30,113 nt of DNA from an uncultured Lachnospiraceae bacterium (lineage in GTDB: Bacteria > Bacillota > Clostridia > Lachnospirales > Lachnospiraceae): contig URUU01000024.1 in NCBI GenBank assembly GCA_900551235.1, positions 1 through 30,113 on the forward strand, read 5' to 3'. Position numbers and translations under genes: made by a program. The notes beneath the pieces are model-generated. The model was not told the DNA's origin. It was given only the letters and a program-made list of their open reading frames with translations, and made no database searches. This document shows positions 6,997 through 13,602 of this stretch, piece by piece. Each line of letters opens with the position of its first letter. The stretch's first letter is position 1.

Positions 6997-7192
6997 TTAT
7001 ATTTCCTCCACATCTTCTTTTTCCCCTGATATTTCCAAATGGTAGTTATTGGTCACAAGGGATTGTTCCCCACTTAAATGAAAATTTCACATCTTCTAAA
7101 GTAGGGTTTTTCTTTATTTTTACGAGATTTTTTAGGTATTCATTTAATTCTTTTTTGTTTTTTAGGTAGATTTTAGCTTTAAATTTTTTCAT
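6997..7192 (-). pseudogene. Small hypothetical gene, apparently frameshifted
   Basis: ATG 7192 has GGAGG five bases upstream and encodes 48 aa, beginning MKKFKAKIYLKNKKELNEYL and ending WGTIPCDQ at TAA 7046-7048. Skipping one base of the CCC run near 7069 would continue the protein in another frame as LVTNNYHLEISGEKEDVEEI, to TAA 6997-6999, about 67 aa in all. That end overlaps the presumed original start of the 225-aa gene, a typical coupled arrangement. So either a real 48-aa gene is present or a 67-aa gene with a one-base insertion. The family is not recognised. The terminator hairpin at 7205-7241 ends about five bases before its ribosome binding site. Confidence 0.45.
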
Positions 7193-7204
7193 TTTGCCTC
7201 CATT

Positions 7205-7241
7205 AAAAAAGCGTATCACCGGTTTTGCCAGTAATACGCTT
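7205..7241 (-). terminator. Intrinsic terminator downstream of rsfS
   Basis: On the minus strand AGCGTAT-T-ACTGG, loop CAAAA, then CCGGT-G-ATACGCT and TTTTTT. It lies about 80 bases after the rsfS stop and would end the rplU-rsfS transcript. The T run is almost touching the GGAGG of the small ORF starting at 7192. Confidence 0.8.
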
Positions 7242-7322
7242 CGTTTTGTTGGTTGGTTTGCTACAGAATAATTGTTTTTACAAATTATAGAAAAATGCTA
7301 GTTACTTCTGTACACCTGATCT

Positions 7323-7670
7323 TTACAGTTCTTCCAGGCTGATGTTCTTTCCATCTCTCCAGATACGTTCCAGATCATAGAAGAGTCTGTTTTCCTGATC
7401 AAAAATATGAACAATTACATCCTGATAATCCAGAAGAATCCAGTTTCCACTCTGATATCCTTCAATCTGTTTTGGTTCTGCACCTTCTTTTGCAAGGACT
7501 TCTTCTACATTATCTGCCATTGCCTGTACCTGATTTCGGTTTGTTCCGCTGGCAATGATAAAATAATCTGCAAGAACTGTTACTTCTGATATATTGATAA
7601 TTTTGATATCTTCTCCTTTTTTATCTTCGAGTGCATCAAAAATTTTCTTTGCAAGTTCTTTTGCTTCCAT
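7323..7670 (-). CDS. rsfS: Ribosome silencing factor
   Basis: RsfS (Iojap/DUF143 family) binds ribosomal protein L14 and blocks joining of the 30S and 50S subunits under starvation. The 115-aa protein shows the family core: DIKIINISEVTVLADYFIIA, SGTNRNQVQAMADNVEE, QSGNWILLDYQDVIVHIF and ENRLFYDLERIW. ATG 7670 is preceded by AAAGGAG. It is the last gene of the rplU-to-rsfS cluster and usually follows yqeK directly. Here the two are separated by 187 bases occupied mainly by a structured repeat. Confidence 0.95.
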   Translation of the reverse strand: MEAKELAKKIFDALEDKKGEDIKIINISEVTVLADYFIIASGTNRNQVQAMADNVEEVLAKEGAEPKQIEGYQSGNWILLDYQDVIVHIFDQENRLFYDLERIWRDGKNISLEEL

Positions 7671-7725
7671 ACTGTATACTCCTTTCGTTTTTTGTTTACA
7701 TAACTTTATTATGCAAACTTTATTT

Positions 7726-7862
7726 TATGATGTGGGTGTCAAAAGTCCCCAACTATGATGCCTACGGATTGTTCTGTGCGTTGCACTCCCACAATCCTTT
7801 CTACGCTCCGCTTCGGTCGGTGCTAAACATGTGCCACTGGCACATAGCACCCTGGCATCATT
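7726..7862. repeat. Hairpin-rich inverted-repeat element, copy B (about 137 bp), between yqeK and rsfS
   Basis: The left end TATGATGTGGGTGTCAAAAG and the following 29 bases match copy A in reverse orientation. The right end reads, on the other strand, ATGATGCCAGGGTG, matching the start of the copy at 30059. The interior contains two strong hairpins: GGATTGT...GTGC-GTT-GCAC...ACAATCC (7766-7797) and GGTGCTA...TGTGCCACTGGCACATAGCACC (7819-7851). The rightmost bases overlap the end of yqeK and supply its TGA stop (7858-7860). No coding capacity is seen; it looks like a miniature non-autonomous element or a structured intergenic repeat. Confidence 0.72.
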
Positions 7863-8451
7863 TTATATTCTTCTGATAGACATTGCTATAATATTCATAG
7901 GCCTTCTGTGTTGTCGGATCTACGGATGCCTGGATACTCCGGAGATACTGCAATGTATCACGAAAAACTTTATACAGAGTGCGGTCAAGATTACAAAAGG
8001 CATCTTTTCGTATTTCTTCCAGATTAGGAGCTTTTGCTCTCCAGGGTTCGATATAATCTGCAAGATACGTGATTTTTTCCAGCAAAGTCATATCCGCTTT
8101 TCCGGTTGTATGATATCGGATTGCATTTAAAATCTCCGGGTCTGCCACACCATATTTCGTTTTTGCAAGAAATGCGCCGGCTTTTGCATGCAGCAGATGG
8201 GGATTTTCACGCTCTGCTTCTGTAATGGCAATTCCATTTTTCTCACAGATACTTATTTTTTTATCATTTGCTATACATTTTGCGCAATCATGAAGCAAGC
8301 CTGCCACCATCGCCTTTTCCAGGTCACAATGATAACGCATCGCAAGAGAAGCACAGGTATACATAACACCCAGCGTATGTTGATAACGATCCGCTGTCAA
8401 TTTTTTCTGCAGTCTTTCCTGCATCTTTATCAAATCGTATTTATTCGTCAT
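7858..8451 (-). CDS. yqeK: HD-domain hydrolase YqeK (bis(5'-nucleosyl)-tetraphosphatase family)
   Basis: YqeK proteins are HD-superfamily metal hydrolases that split Ap4A symmetrically in Firmicutes. The 197-aa sequence shows HTLGVMYTCASLA (first His), GLLHDCAKC (the HD pair), and later LLHAKAGAFLA, IRYHTTGKADM and ITYLADYIEPWR, the usual ligand and helix motifs. Its ATG overlaps the nadD stop as ATGA, indicating translational coupling. Its own TGA stop lies inside the terminal repeat of the element at 7726-7862, so the original last codons may have been changed by insertion. Confidence 0.92.
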   Translation of the reverse strand: MTNKYDLIKMQERLQKKLTADRYQHTLGVMYTCASLAMRYHCDLEKAMVAGLLHDCAKCIANDKKISICEKNGIAITEAERENPHLLHAKAGAFLAKTKYGVADPEILNAIRYHTTGKADMTLLEKITYLADYIEPWRAKAPNLEEIRKDAFCNLDRTLYKVFRDTLQYLRSIQASVDPTTQKAYEYYSNVYQKNIK

Positions 8452-9080
8452 TTTTCACACTCACTGTACAAGTTCTTTTCCTCAATATATGAAATAACAT
8501 CATCCGGTACATAATACCGCAGTGACATGCCTTTCGTTTTAATCCACATTCGGATCTGATGTGAGGAAATATCAATATTCGGTGTGGCAAGTACCAGGAT
8601 TCTGGCATGATATTTTTCGGCAAGATAATGAATTTGTTCACGAAAAGTTTCTTCCTCTACATGATCGCGCACTGCCACAGCTAAAATACAGTTCTGACAT
8701 ATTTTTTGTGGTTCATGCCAGCTTTCAAAGGCAAACAGAGAATCTGCACCCATAATAAAATAATATTCCGTATCCGGATGTTCTTTTTTCATTCTCCGCA
8801 GCGTCTCACTGGTATAGCAGTATTCTTTCCGAAATGCTTCCTCCAGAGAAAGCTCAAAATGAGGATTGCCAGATATGGCTCTTTGTACCATATCTACACG
8901 TTCCTCAATACAGGCTCGTCCCTTTCGGTTTAATTTATGCGGCGGATTTGCAGATGGCATAAACAAAATTTTCTCTAATCCAAATTGGTGCCAGGCATTT
9001 TCTGCAAGGATCAGATGACCGACATGGATCGGGTCAAAAGTGCCTCCCATAATGCCTATCTTTTTTTTCTTATCCTGCAA
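8448..9080 (-). CDS. nadD: Nicotinate-nucleotide adenylyltransferase
   Basis: NadD adenylylates nicotinate mononucleotide to deamido-NAD in NAD synthesis. Seen are the nucleotidyltransferase motif GIMGGTFDPIHVGHL at the N-terminus, MPSANPPHK, FIMGADSLFAFESWH, and near the end a variant of ISSTxIR, ISSHQIRMWI. The start is placed at TTG 9080 because GGGAGGG lies six bases upstream; an in-frame TTG at 9098 overlaps that site and is unlikely. It gives 210 aa, normal for the family. It follows yhbY by 14 bases and overlaps yqeK by four. Confidence 0.94.
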   Translation of the reverse strand: MQDKKKKIGIMGGTFDPIHVGHLILAENAWHQFGLEKILFMPSANPPHKLNRKGRACIEERVDMVQRAISGNPHFELSLEEAFRKEYCYTSETLRRMKKEHPDTEYYFIMGADSLFAFESWHEPQKICQNCILAVAVRDHVEEETFREQIHYLAEKYHARILVLATPNIDISSHQIRMWIKTKGMSLRYYVPDDVISYIEEKNLYSECEK

Positions 9081-9094
9081 GAAAATCCCTCCCG

Positions 9095-9388
9095 TCAACG
9101 TGGAAGAACAATCTTCTTTTTATCATCTTTTCCTTCTTTATACAGAACGATCTTTTTCCCGATTACCTGCACAACCTGTGAACGTGTACGCTCTGCAAGT
9201 GTTCTTGCAATTTCCTTCGGGTCATCCATACAGTTCTGCAATACGTTGATTTTGATCAGTTCACGTACTTCCAGTGCTTCTGTGATTGCACTTGTGTTTT
9301 CCGGTGTCAGGCTTCCCTTACCAATCTGAAAGATTGGATCCATGGTCATAGCCAGACTTTTTAAATAAGCACGCTGCTTACTTGTCAT
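9095..9388 (-). CDS. yhbY: Ribosome assembly RNA-binding protein YhbY (CRM domain)
   Basis: YhbY is a small CRM-domain RNA-binding protein associated with large-subunit assembly. The 97-aa protein starts MTSKQRAYLKSLAM and contains PIFQIGKGSLT, ALEVRELIKINVLQNC and QVIGKKIVLYKEGK; the GKG-type loop and the ELIK segment are family hallmarks. ATG 9388 has GAGG nine bases upstream; GTG 9403 is in frame but lies on that site. It sits between obgE and nadD, the usual Firmicute order. Confidence 0.93.
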   Translation of the reverse strand: MTSKQRAYLKSLAMTMDPIFQIGKGSLTPENTSAITEALEVRELIKINVLQNCMDDPKEIARTLAERTRSQVVQVIGKKIVLYKEGKDDKKKIVLPR

Positions 9389-9420
9389 AATTAAATTCCT
9401 CACTTATTATATAAAATGCT

Positions 9421-10713
9421 TTATTTATAGTAATCAAATTTTAAGCCGTACATACGGACAGTATCACCTTCCTGAATACCTGCAGCTTCCAGTTCATCAA
9501 GAATACCTGTCGTTTTGAGAAAATTCTGGAAAAACTGAAATCCTTTTTCGGAATCGAGATTGGTATATCCAAGCATACGCTCAATCTTTGGTCCCTCTAC
9601 CACATAGGTATTTTCCTCTTCTTCAGATTTCTCAACCGTATATGGAAGGTTGTCATTTGGATTGTATTCATTCGGATCATATTCCTGCTCAAATACAACC
9701 GCCTCTTTTGGAAGCATATCCAGAAGTTCCCGCACATAGTATAAAAGCTCCTTTAATCCCTTTCCGCTTACGGCAGAAATGGAAAATACTTTTATCCCCT
9801 GCGGTTCAAACTCTGCACGAATACGTTCTACCGGATCTTCATCCTCCGAATAAATAACATCAGTTTTATTGGCAGCGATCACCTGCGGCAGTGTCGCCAT
9901 TCTTGGATTATAAGCCTTGAGTTCTTCGTTGATTTTGTAAATATCATCAACCGGATCACGGCCTTCTGTAGAAGCAGCATCCACTACATGGATGATAACT
10001 TTGGTACGTTCAATATGGCGCAAAAACTCATGACCGAGTCCGACACCTTCGGAGGCGCCCTCAATCAGCCCAGGAATATCCGCAATGACAAATCCTTTTC
10101 CGCCTTCCAGATCTACAACACCCAGATTAGGATTCAGTGTTGTAAAGTGGTAGTTGGCAATCTTAGGTCTTGCATTTGTTACACGGGACAGGAAGGTTGA
10201 TTTTCCAACGTTTGGGAATCCTACCAACCCGACATCTGCAATTACTTTTAATTCAAGCTGTACCCAAAGTTCTTTCGCACTCTGGCCAGGCTGTGCATAT
10301 TTGGGAACCTGCATGGTCGCAGTTGCATAATTCATATTGCCTTTGCCGCCGCGTCCGCCTTTCAGAACGATCTGCCGTCTGTTTTCACCGGACATATCTG
10401 CGATCACTTTTCCGGATTCTGCATCTTTGATCAGTGTTCCTTCCGGAACTTTTAATATAAGATCTGTACCATTTTTTCCATGGCAGCGTTTCTTTCCGCC
10501 TTCTTCCCCCGGCTGTGCACAGTATTTTGCCTTGTGGCGGTAATCGTTGAGTGTATTCAGTCCTTCATCAACCTCAAAAATAATATCTCCGCCTTTGCCG
10601 CCATCTCCGCCGTCCGGACCGCCGTTTGGCACAAAAAGCTCTCTTCGAAAGCTTACATGACCATCTCCGCCTTTACCGGAACGGATAAATATTTTTGCTC
10701 TGTCTGCAAACAT
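9421..10713 (-). CDS. obgE: GTPase Obg (ObgE/CgtA)
   Basis: Obg is an essential GTPase in late 50S assembly and in growth and stress control. The 430-aa protein has the glycine-rich Obg fold (residues 1-158; PNGGPDGGDGGKGGD), a G domain with GFPNVGKST (G1), a TT-containing switch FTTLNPNLGVVD, DIPGLIEGA (G3) and NKTD (G4), and the C-terminal OCT domain (about 350-430, ending VRMYGLKFDYY) found in Firmicutes. The frame starts MFADRAKIFIRSGKGGDGH with AAAGGAG just upstream. A terminator-like hairpin lies between rpmA and this gene. Confidence 0.97.
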   Translation of the reverse strand: MFADRAKIFIRSGKGGDGHVSFRRELFVPNGGPDGGDGGKGGDIIFEVDEGLNTLNDYRHKAKYCAQPGEEGGKKRCHGKNGTDLILKVPEGTLIKDAESGKVIADMSGENRRQIVLKGGRGGKGNMNYATATMQVPKYAQPGQSAKELWVQLELKVIADVGLVGFPNVGKSTFLSRVTNARPKIANYHFTTLNPNLGVVDLEGGKGFVIADIPGLIEGASEGVGLGHEFLRHIERTKVIIHVVDAASTEGRDPVDDIYKINEELKAYNPRMATLPQVIAANKTDVIYSEDEDPVERIRAEFEPQGIKVFSISAVSGKGLKELLYYVRELLDMLPKEAVVFEQEYDPNEYNPNDNLPYTVEKSEEEENTYVVEGPKIERMLGYTNLDSEKGFQFFQNFLKTTGILDELEAAGIQEGDTVRMYGLKFDYYK

Positions 10714-10729
10714 ATATACTCCTTTATAT

Positions 10730-10766
10730 CAAAAATGGCTTCAAACCGTACACGATTTGAAGCCAT
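10730..10766 (-). terminator. Terminator-like hairpin between rpmA and obgE
   Basis: On the minus strand ATGGCTTCAAA, a ten-base loop, then TTTGAAGCCAT and TTTTTGATAT: an 11-bp perfect stem with a U tract. It ends about eight bases before the obgE ribosome binding site. It probably lowers readthrough so that GTPase and downstream enzyme levels are below those of L21 and L27. Confidence 0.75.
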
Positions 10767-10778
10767 ATGTTCCACTTA

Positions 10779-11066
10779 TTATTTTGCCTCTACAGGAACA
10801 ATTGAAACCTGCTTTTTGTCACGGCCTTTTCTCTCAAAACGTACAACACCGTCCACTAAAGCAAACAGGGTATCGTCGCCGCCGCGTCCAACATTAACGC
10901 CCGGGTGAATCTTTGTTCCACGCTGTCTGTAAAGAATATTTCCAGCCTTTACAAACTGTCCGTCAGCTCTTTTTGCACCCAGTCTTTTAGACTCGGAGTC
11001 ACGTCCGTTCTTTGTAGAACCAACACCTTTTTTATGAGCGAATACCTGAAGGTTCATCTTCAACAT
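10779..11066 (-). CDS. rpmA: 50S ribosomal protein L27 with cleavable N-terminal extension
   Basis: L27 reaches the peptidyl transferase centre of the 50S subunit. The protein is 95 aa, with the conserved FAHKKGVGSTKNGRDSESKR, GQFVKAGNILYRQRGTKIHPG and GRGGDDTLFALVDG. It begins MLKMNLQVF, the short extension found in Firmicutes that is removed by Prp before AHKKG; the NLQVF-AHKK junction fits the known cleavage motif. Start ATG 11066 has GGAGGTG six bases upstream, inside the end of prp. The prp gene lies three bases upstream, so substrate and protease are neighbours. Confidence 0.96.
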   Translation of the reverse strand: MLKMNLQVFAHKKGVGSTKNGRDSESKRLGAKRADGQFVKAGNILYRQRGTKIHPGVNVGRGGDDTLFALVDGVVRFERKGRDKKQVSIVPVEAK

Positions 11067-11069
11067 GGT

Positions 11070-11390
11070 CTACACCTCCTCGATTTTCAATCGTATAAAT
11101 TCATTACCGTATTGTGTCTGAATATCTCTCAAACCAAGAATCATAGAATCAAGCAGAAGTGTGGTCTTATCGGATACTCTGCCTTCCAGAAGCAACTCTA
11201 CGATACCGTCATCTTCACGGGCTGCAAACTTATCATCTGTAAAAGTCTCAATTGAATTTACAGCATTTACAACAAGCACAGATACCGCTGCGCATACAAT
11301 ATCATAACCTTCTTCTGCATATCCGGCATGTCCGATTACTTTAAAACCAGTAAAACTGTCTTTTGATCTATGGATTGTAACTGTAATCAT
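11070..11390 (-). CDS. prp: Ribosomal-processing cysteine protease Prp
   Basis: Prp (YsxB family) cleaves the N-terminal extension of L27, which is needed for ribosome function in Firmicutes. The 106-aa protein contains GHAGYAEEGYDIVCAAVSVL with the catalytic dyad His21 and Cys33, and the conserved VNSIE and LLLDSMILGLRDIQTQYGN regions. Its position between rplU and rpmA is the standard arrangement. Its TAG stop follows the GGAGGTG that serves rpmA, suggesting coupling. Confidence 0.95.
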   Translation of the reverse strand: MITVTIHRSKDSFTGFKVIGHAGYAEEGYDIVCAAVSVLVVNAVNSIETFTDDKFAAREDDGIVELLLEGRVSDKTTLLLDSMILGLRDIQTQYGNEFIRLKIEEV

Positions 11391-11395
11391 CTGGA

Positions 11396-11701
11396 TTAAC
11401 CGTTAATTTTTTCAATCTTAACCTGAGTGTACTGCTGTCTGTGACCGTTCTTTTTATGATATCCGGTCTTTCTCTTGTACTTGTAAACAATAACTTTTTT
11501 TGCTTTTGCATTTTTAACAACACTTGCAGTTACTGTTGCACCAGCTACATCTGCACCAACTTTCAGTCCGTCATTGCTAACTGCAAGAACATTTTCGAAA
11601 GTTACTGTCTCACCAGCTTCTGCACCAAGTTTTTCTACGTTAATGATATCGCCCTCAGCTACTTTGTACTGTTTACCACCTGTTGCAATAATTGCGTACA
11701 T
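11396..11701 (-). CDS. rplU: 50S ribosomal protein L21
   Basis: L21 is a primary-binding 50S protein. The 101-aa sequence starts MYAIIATGGKQYKVAEGD and ends with the RNA-binding region VIVYKYKRKTGYHKKNGHRQ, QYTQVKIEKI, as in the family. Start ATG 11701 has AGGAGGTG just upstream; a longer open frame to 11755 is leader RNA. It is the first gene of the cluster that runs to rsfS, behind a good promoter (11789-11817) and a leader resembling the L21 leader of Firmicutes. Confidence 0.97.
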   Translation of the reverse strand: MYAIIATGGKQYKVAEGDIINVEKLGAEAGETVTFENVLAVSNDGLKVGADVAGATVTASVVKNAKAKKVIVYKYKRKTGYHKKNGHRQQYTQVKIEKING

Positions 11702-11780
11702 ATGGCACCTCCTATTATCATTACTCGCTAAATATGGCAGCCATCCTTTCGGCATGACATTTAAACCTCTTTATGCGGCA
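11702..11780 (-). ncRNA. L21-leader-like 5' UTR of rplU
   Basis: The approximately 80-base leader between the rplU promoter and ATG contains GGTTTAAATGTCATGCC, then GCCATATTTAGCGAGTAAT ahead of AGGAGGTG. TAAAT and ATTTA can pair, and the TTTAGCGAGTAAT-GGAGG arrangement resembles the L21 leader known upstream of rplU in Firmicutes, thought to mediate autoregulation by L21. The call is by resemblance and position, without a covariance search. Confidence 0.5.
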
Positions 11781-11788
11781 TCTGCTAT

Positions 11789-11817
11789 ATCATAGCATGT
11801 CTTAGAATTTACGTCAA
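11789..11817 (-). promoter_or_regulatory. Promoter of the rplU cluster
   Basis: On the minus strand TTGACG (11817-11812), a 17-base spacer and TATGAT (11794-11789), near consensus. It drives rplU-prp-rpmA and, past the 10730-10766 hairpin, obgE to rsfS. Confidence 0.75.
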
Positions 11818-11885
11818 CTGTTTTTTTGCAAAATTATTTCTTTTCCCATTTTTTCAAGACTGATGCCAAACCGCATCCATATCGC

Positions 11886-11914
11886 TTGACAGTTTTCGCT
11901 TTCTTTTTTACAAT
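11886..11914 (+). promoter_or_regulatory. Promoter of the PIN-like gene
   Basis: TTGACA (11886-11891), exactly 17 bases, TACAAT (11909-11914). The start point would be about 50 bases before the ATG at 11969. It is divergent from the rplU promoter. Confidence 0.75.
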
Positions 11915-11968
11915 AAGAGAAACAAAGACCAAATCGTCACAAAACATTTTTGAAAGGCAAACATTACT

Positions 11969-12703
11969 ATGAATTTATATCTGATTGATTATGAGAACGT
12001 CACAGATACCGGATTTCTGGGCGTAAAAGAACTGACTGCAGATGATACGGTAATCGTTTTTTACAGTCAGCATACGAAAAATATATCTTTTGAACGTCAT
12101 ATTGAGCTTTCCCAGTCTCCGGCTCATTTTGAATATATCAAAATTTTAAAGACCGGGAAAAATTACCTGGATTTTCAGCTCTCTACCTATCTTGGTTTCC
12201 TGATCGGAAAGGATAAGCCGAAGCATATTTATATTATTACGAACGACACAGGATATGACAGCGTGATTGATTTCTGGAGTGCCAAAAGCATTGACATTAT
12301 CCGTCAGAAATCCATCCTGCCTCCGCCTCCTCTTTCTCTTCCGGCAAATATCCCGCCGCAGATGGTCATCAGAAAGCAAAAGGCAGATGCCGCTTCAGCA
12401 CAGAACACACCGGTCGTATCAGCATCAGCAGCACCTGTCAAGCCGGCCGCATCCGGAAGGAAAACAAAGACTTCTGCATCTCCGGATCTTCCGGAAGCAT
12501 GGCGGAAAAAAGTGCGGATGGCAGTCAAATCAGATAAGCTTGCACCGAGCAGCTATTCTGTTGTCTACCGTGCGATCTCCGGAAGCCAGAATAAAACAGA
12601 GCTGAACAATCAGCTTGTAAAGGCATTTCAGAGTTCAAAAGGCGGACGCGTTTATGGTCACGTCCGCGAGATCTTTGAACAGTACAGCAAAGAGAGGAGC
12701 TGA
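11969..12703 (+). CDS. PIN-like domain protein, 244 aa
   Basis: The N-terminal 110 residues look like a PIN/NYN-type nuclease fold: MNLYLIDYENV (first acidic residue D7), TVIVFYSQHT, KNYLDFQLSTYLG (second Asp) and YIITNDTGYDSVIDFW (third acidic cluster). Such domains usually cut RNA with metal ions, but no substrate is known for this protein. A Pro/Ala/Ser/Lys-rich linker spans about 112-165 (with four consecutive prolines). A separate C-terminal helical region, SSYSVVYRAISGSQNKTELN onward, follows. It has its own promoter and a weak ribosome binding site, and converges on tepA. No antitoxin-like partner gene is adjacent. Confidence 0.75.
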   Translation: MNLYLIDYENVTDTGFLGVKELTADDTVIVFYSQHTKNISFERHIELSQSPAHFEYIKILKTGKNYLDFQLSTYLGFLIGKDKPKHIYIITNDTGYDSVIDFWSAKSIDIIRQKSILPPPPLSLPANIPPQMVIRKQKADAASAQNTPVVSASAAPVKPAASGRKTKTSASPDLPEAWRKKVRMAVKSDKLAPSSYSVVYRAISGSQNKTELNNQLVKAFQSSKGGRVYGHVREIFEQYSKERS

Positions 12704-12743
12704 TCAGAGTACATCTGCTTCAGCCCGAATGATATTTTGCTTT

Positions 12744-13433
12744 TTATGCTTCCTGGTGGCTCTGCCTGATCATTTCATGCAGCTTTGTGATCGCTTCGTG
12801 AATCCCGCCGATCTGATTGATGATCCCTTCTTTGACGGCCTGTTCTCCGACGAGAATGGTTCCGAGGTCTTTGGTCAGCATACCGGTATCGAGCATCAGT
12901 TCTTCGAGGCGTTCCCTTTTTGCATCGCAATGCCCGGAAATAAAGCCTAAAATGCGATTCTGCATCTGCTTGAAATAATCATAAGTCTGCGGTGCCCCGA
13001 TGATCGTTCCGTTCATGCGGACCGGATGGATAACCATGGTTCCAGTTGGTACGATAAAAGAATAATCCGTGGAAACAGCGATCGGCACACCGATCGAATG
13101 GCTGCCTCCAAGAACCAACGAAACAGTCGGCTTGTCGATCGATGCGATCATCTCTGCGATGGCAAGGCCGGCTTCCACGTCACCGCCAACAGTATTTAAA
13201 AGAACAAGCAGTCCCTGGATATCACTGCTGTCTTCAATGGCAGCCAGTTGAGGAAGTACATGCTCGTATTTTGTGGTTTTGGTATTGGAGGAAAGGCACT
13301 CGTGCCCTTCGATCTCCCCTATCACCGAAAGCAGATGAATGTTGTGTTCCAGTCTGGTCTGCCCGTATTCTCTGATCTGCTCATTTTTTTTATTTTCTGT
13401 GTTTTCGTTTTTGCTGTTTTCTTTTTCCTCCAT
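12744..13433 (-). CDS. tepA: ClpP-class protease, TepA-like (translocation-enhancing protein family)
   Basis: A 229-aa member of the ClpP/crotonase fold. A charged, Asn/Glu/Lys-rich N-terminus (1-22) precedes the protease core: LLVLLNTVGGDVEAGLAIAE, VLGGSHSIGVPIA with the presumed nucleophile Ser113 in the ClpP-equivalent position, and GTMVIHPVRM with His136. The family includes B. subtilis TepA, reported to help preprotein translocation and spore-related processes; the exact substrate is not known. AAAGGGG lies seven bases before the ATG. It is the gene after the degenerate receiver protein, separated by 170 bases. Confidence 0.82.
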   Translation of the reverse strand: MEEKENSKNENTENKKNEQIREYGQTRLEHNIHLLSVIGEIEGHECLSSNTKTTKYEHVLPQLAAIEDSSDIQGLLVLLNTVGGDVEAGLAIAEMIASIDKPTVSLVLGGSHSIGVPIAVSTDYSFIVPTGTMVIHPVRMNGTIIGAPQTYDYFKQMQNRILGFISGHCDAKRERLEELMLDTGMLTKDLGTILVGEQAVKEGIINQIGGIHEAITKLHEMIRQSHQEA

Positions 13434-13602
13434 AGTGTATCCCCTTTCTGATTCAAGTCTGTCATTTTGTCTGATGCAAGATCTGACATGCAGGTTTTGG
13501 CATTCTGCTGACAGTATAACCAGAAAAAGAAAAATAATGCTTCTTATCCATATCGTTCATGCACAAAAGCATTTTATTATTACTTCCTGTAATGTCTATT
13601 CG

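Noticed and set aside
9030..9060. GGGTCAAAAGTGCCTCCCATAA looked like another copy of the repeat terminus (shown here only by position and start)
   Set aside because: It is the coding sequence for the NadD motif GGTFDPIHVGH read on the other strand; similarity stops after about ten bases and no partner arm is present.
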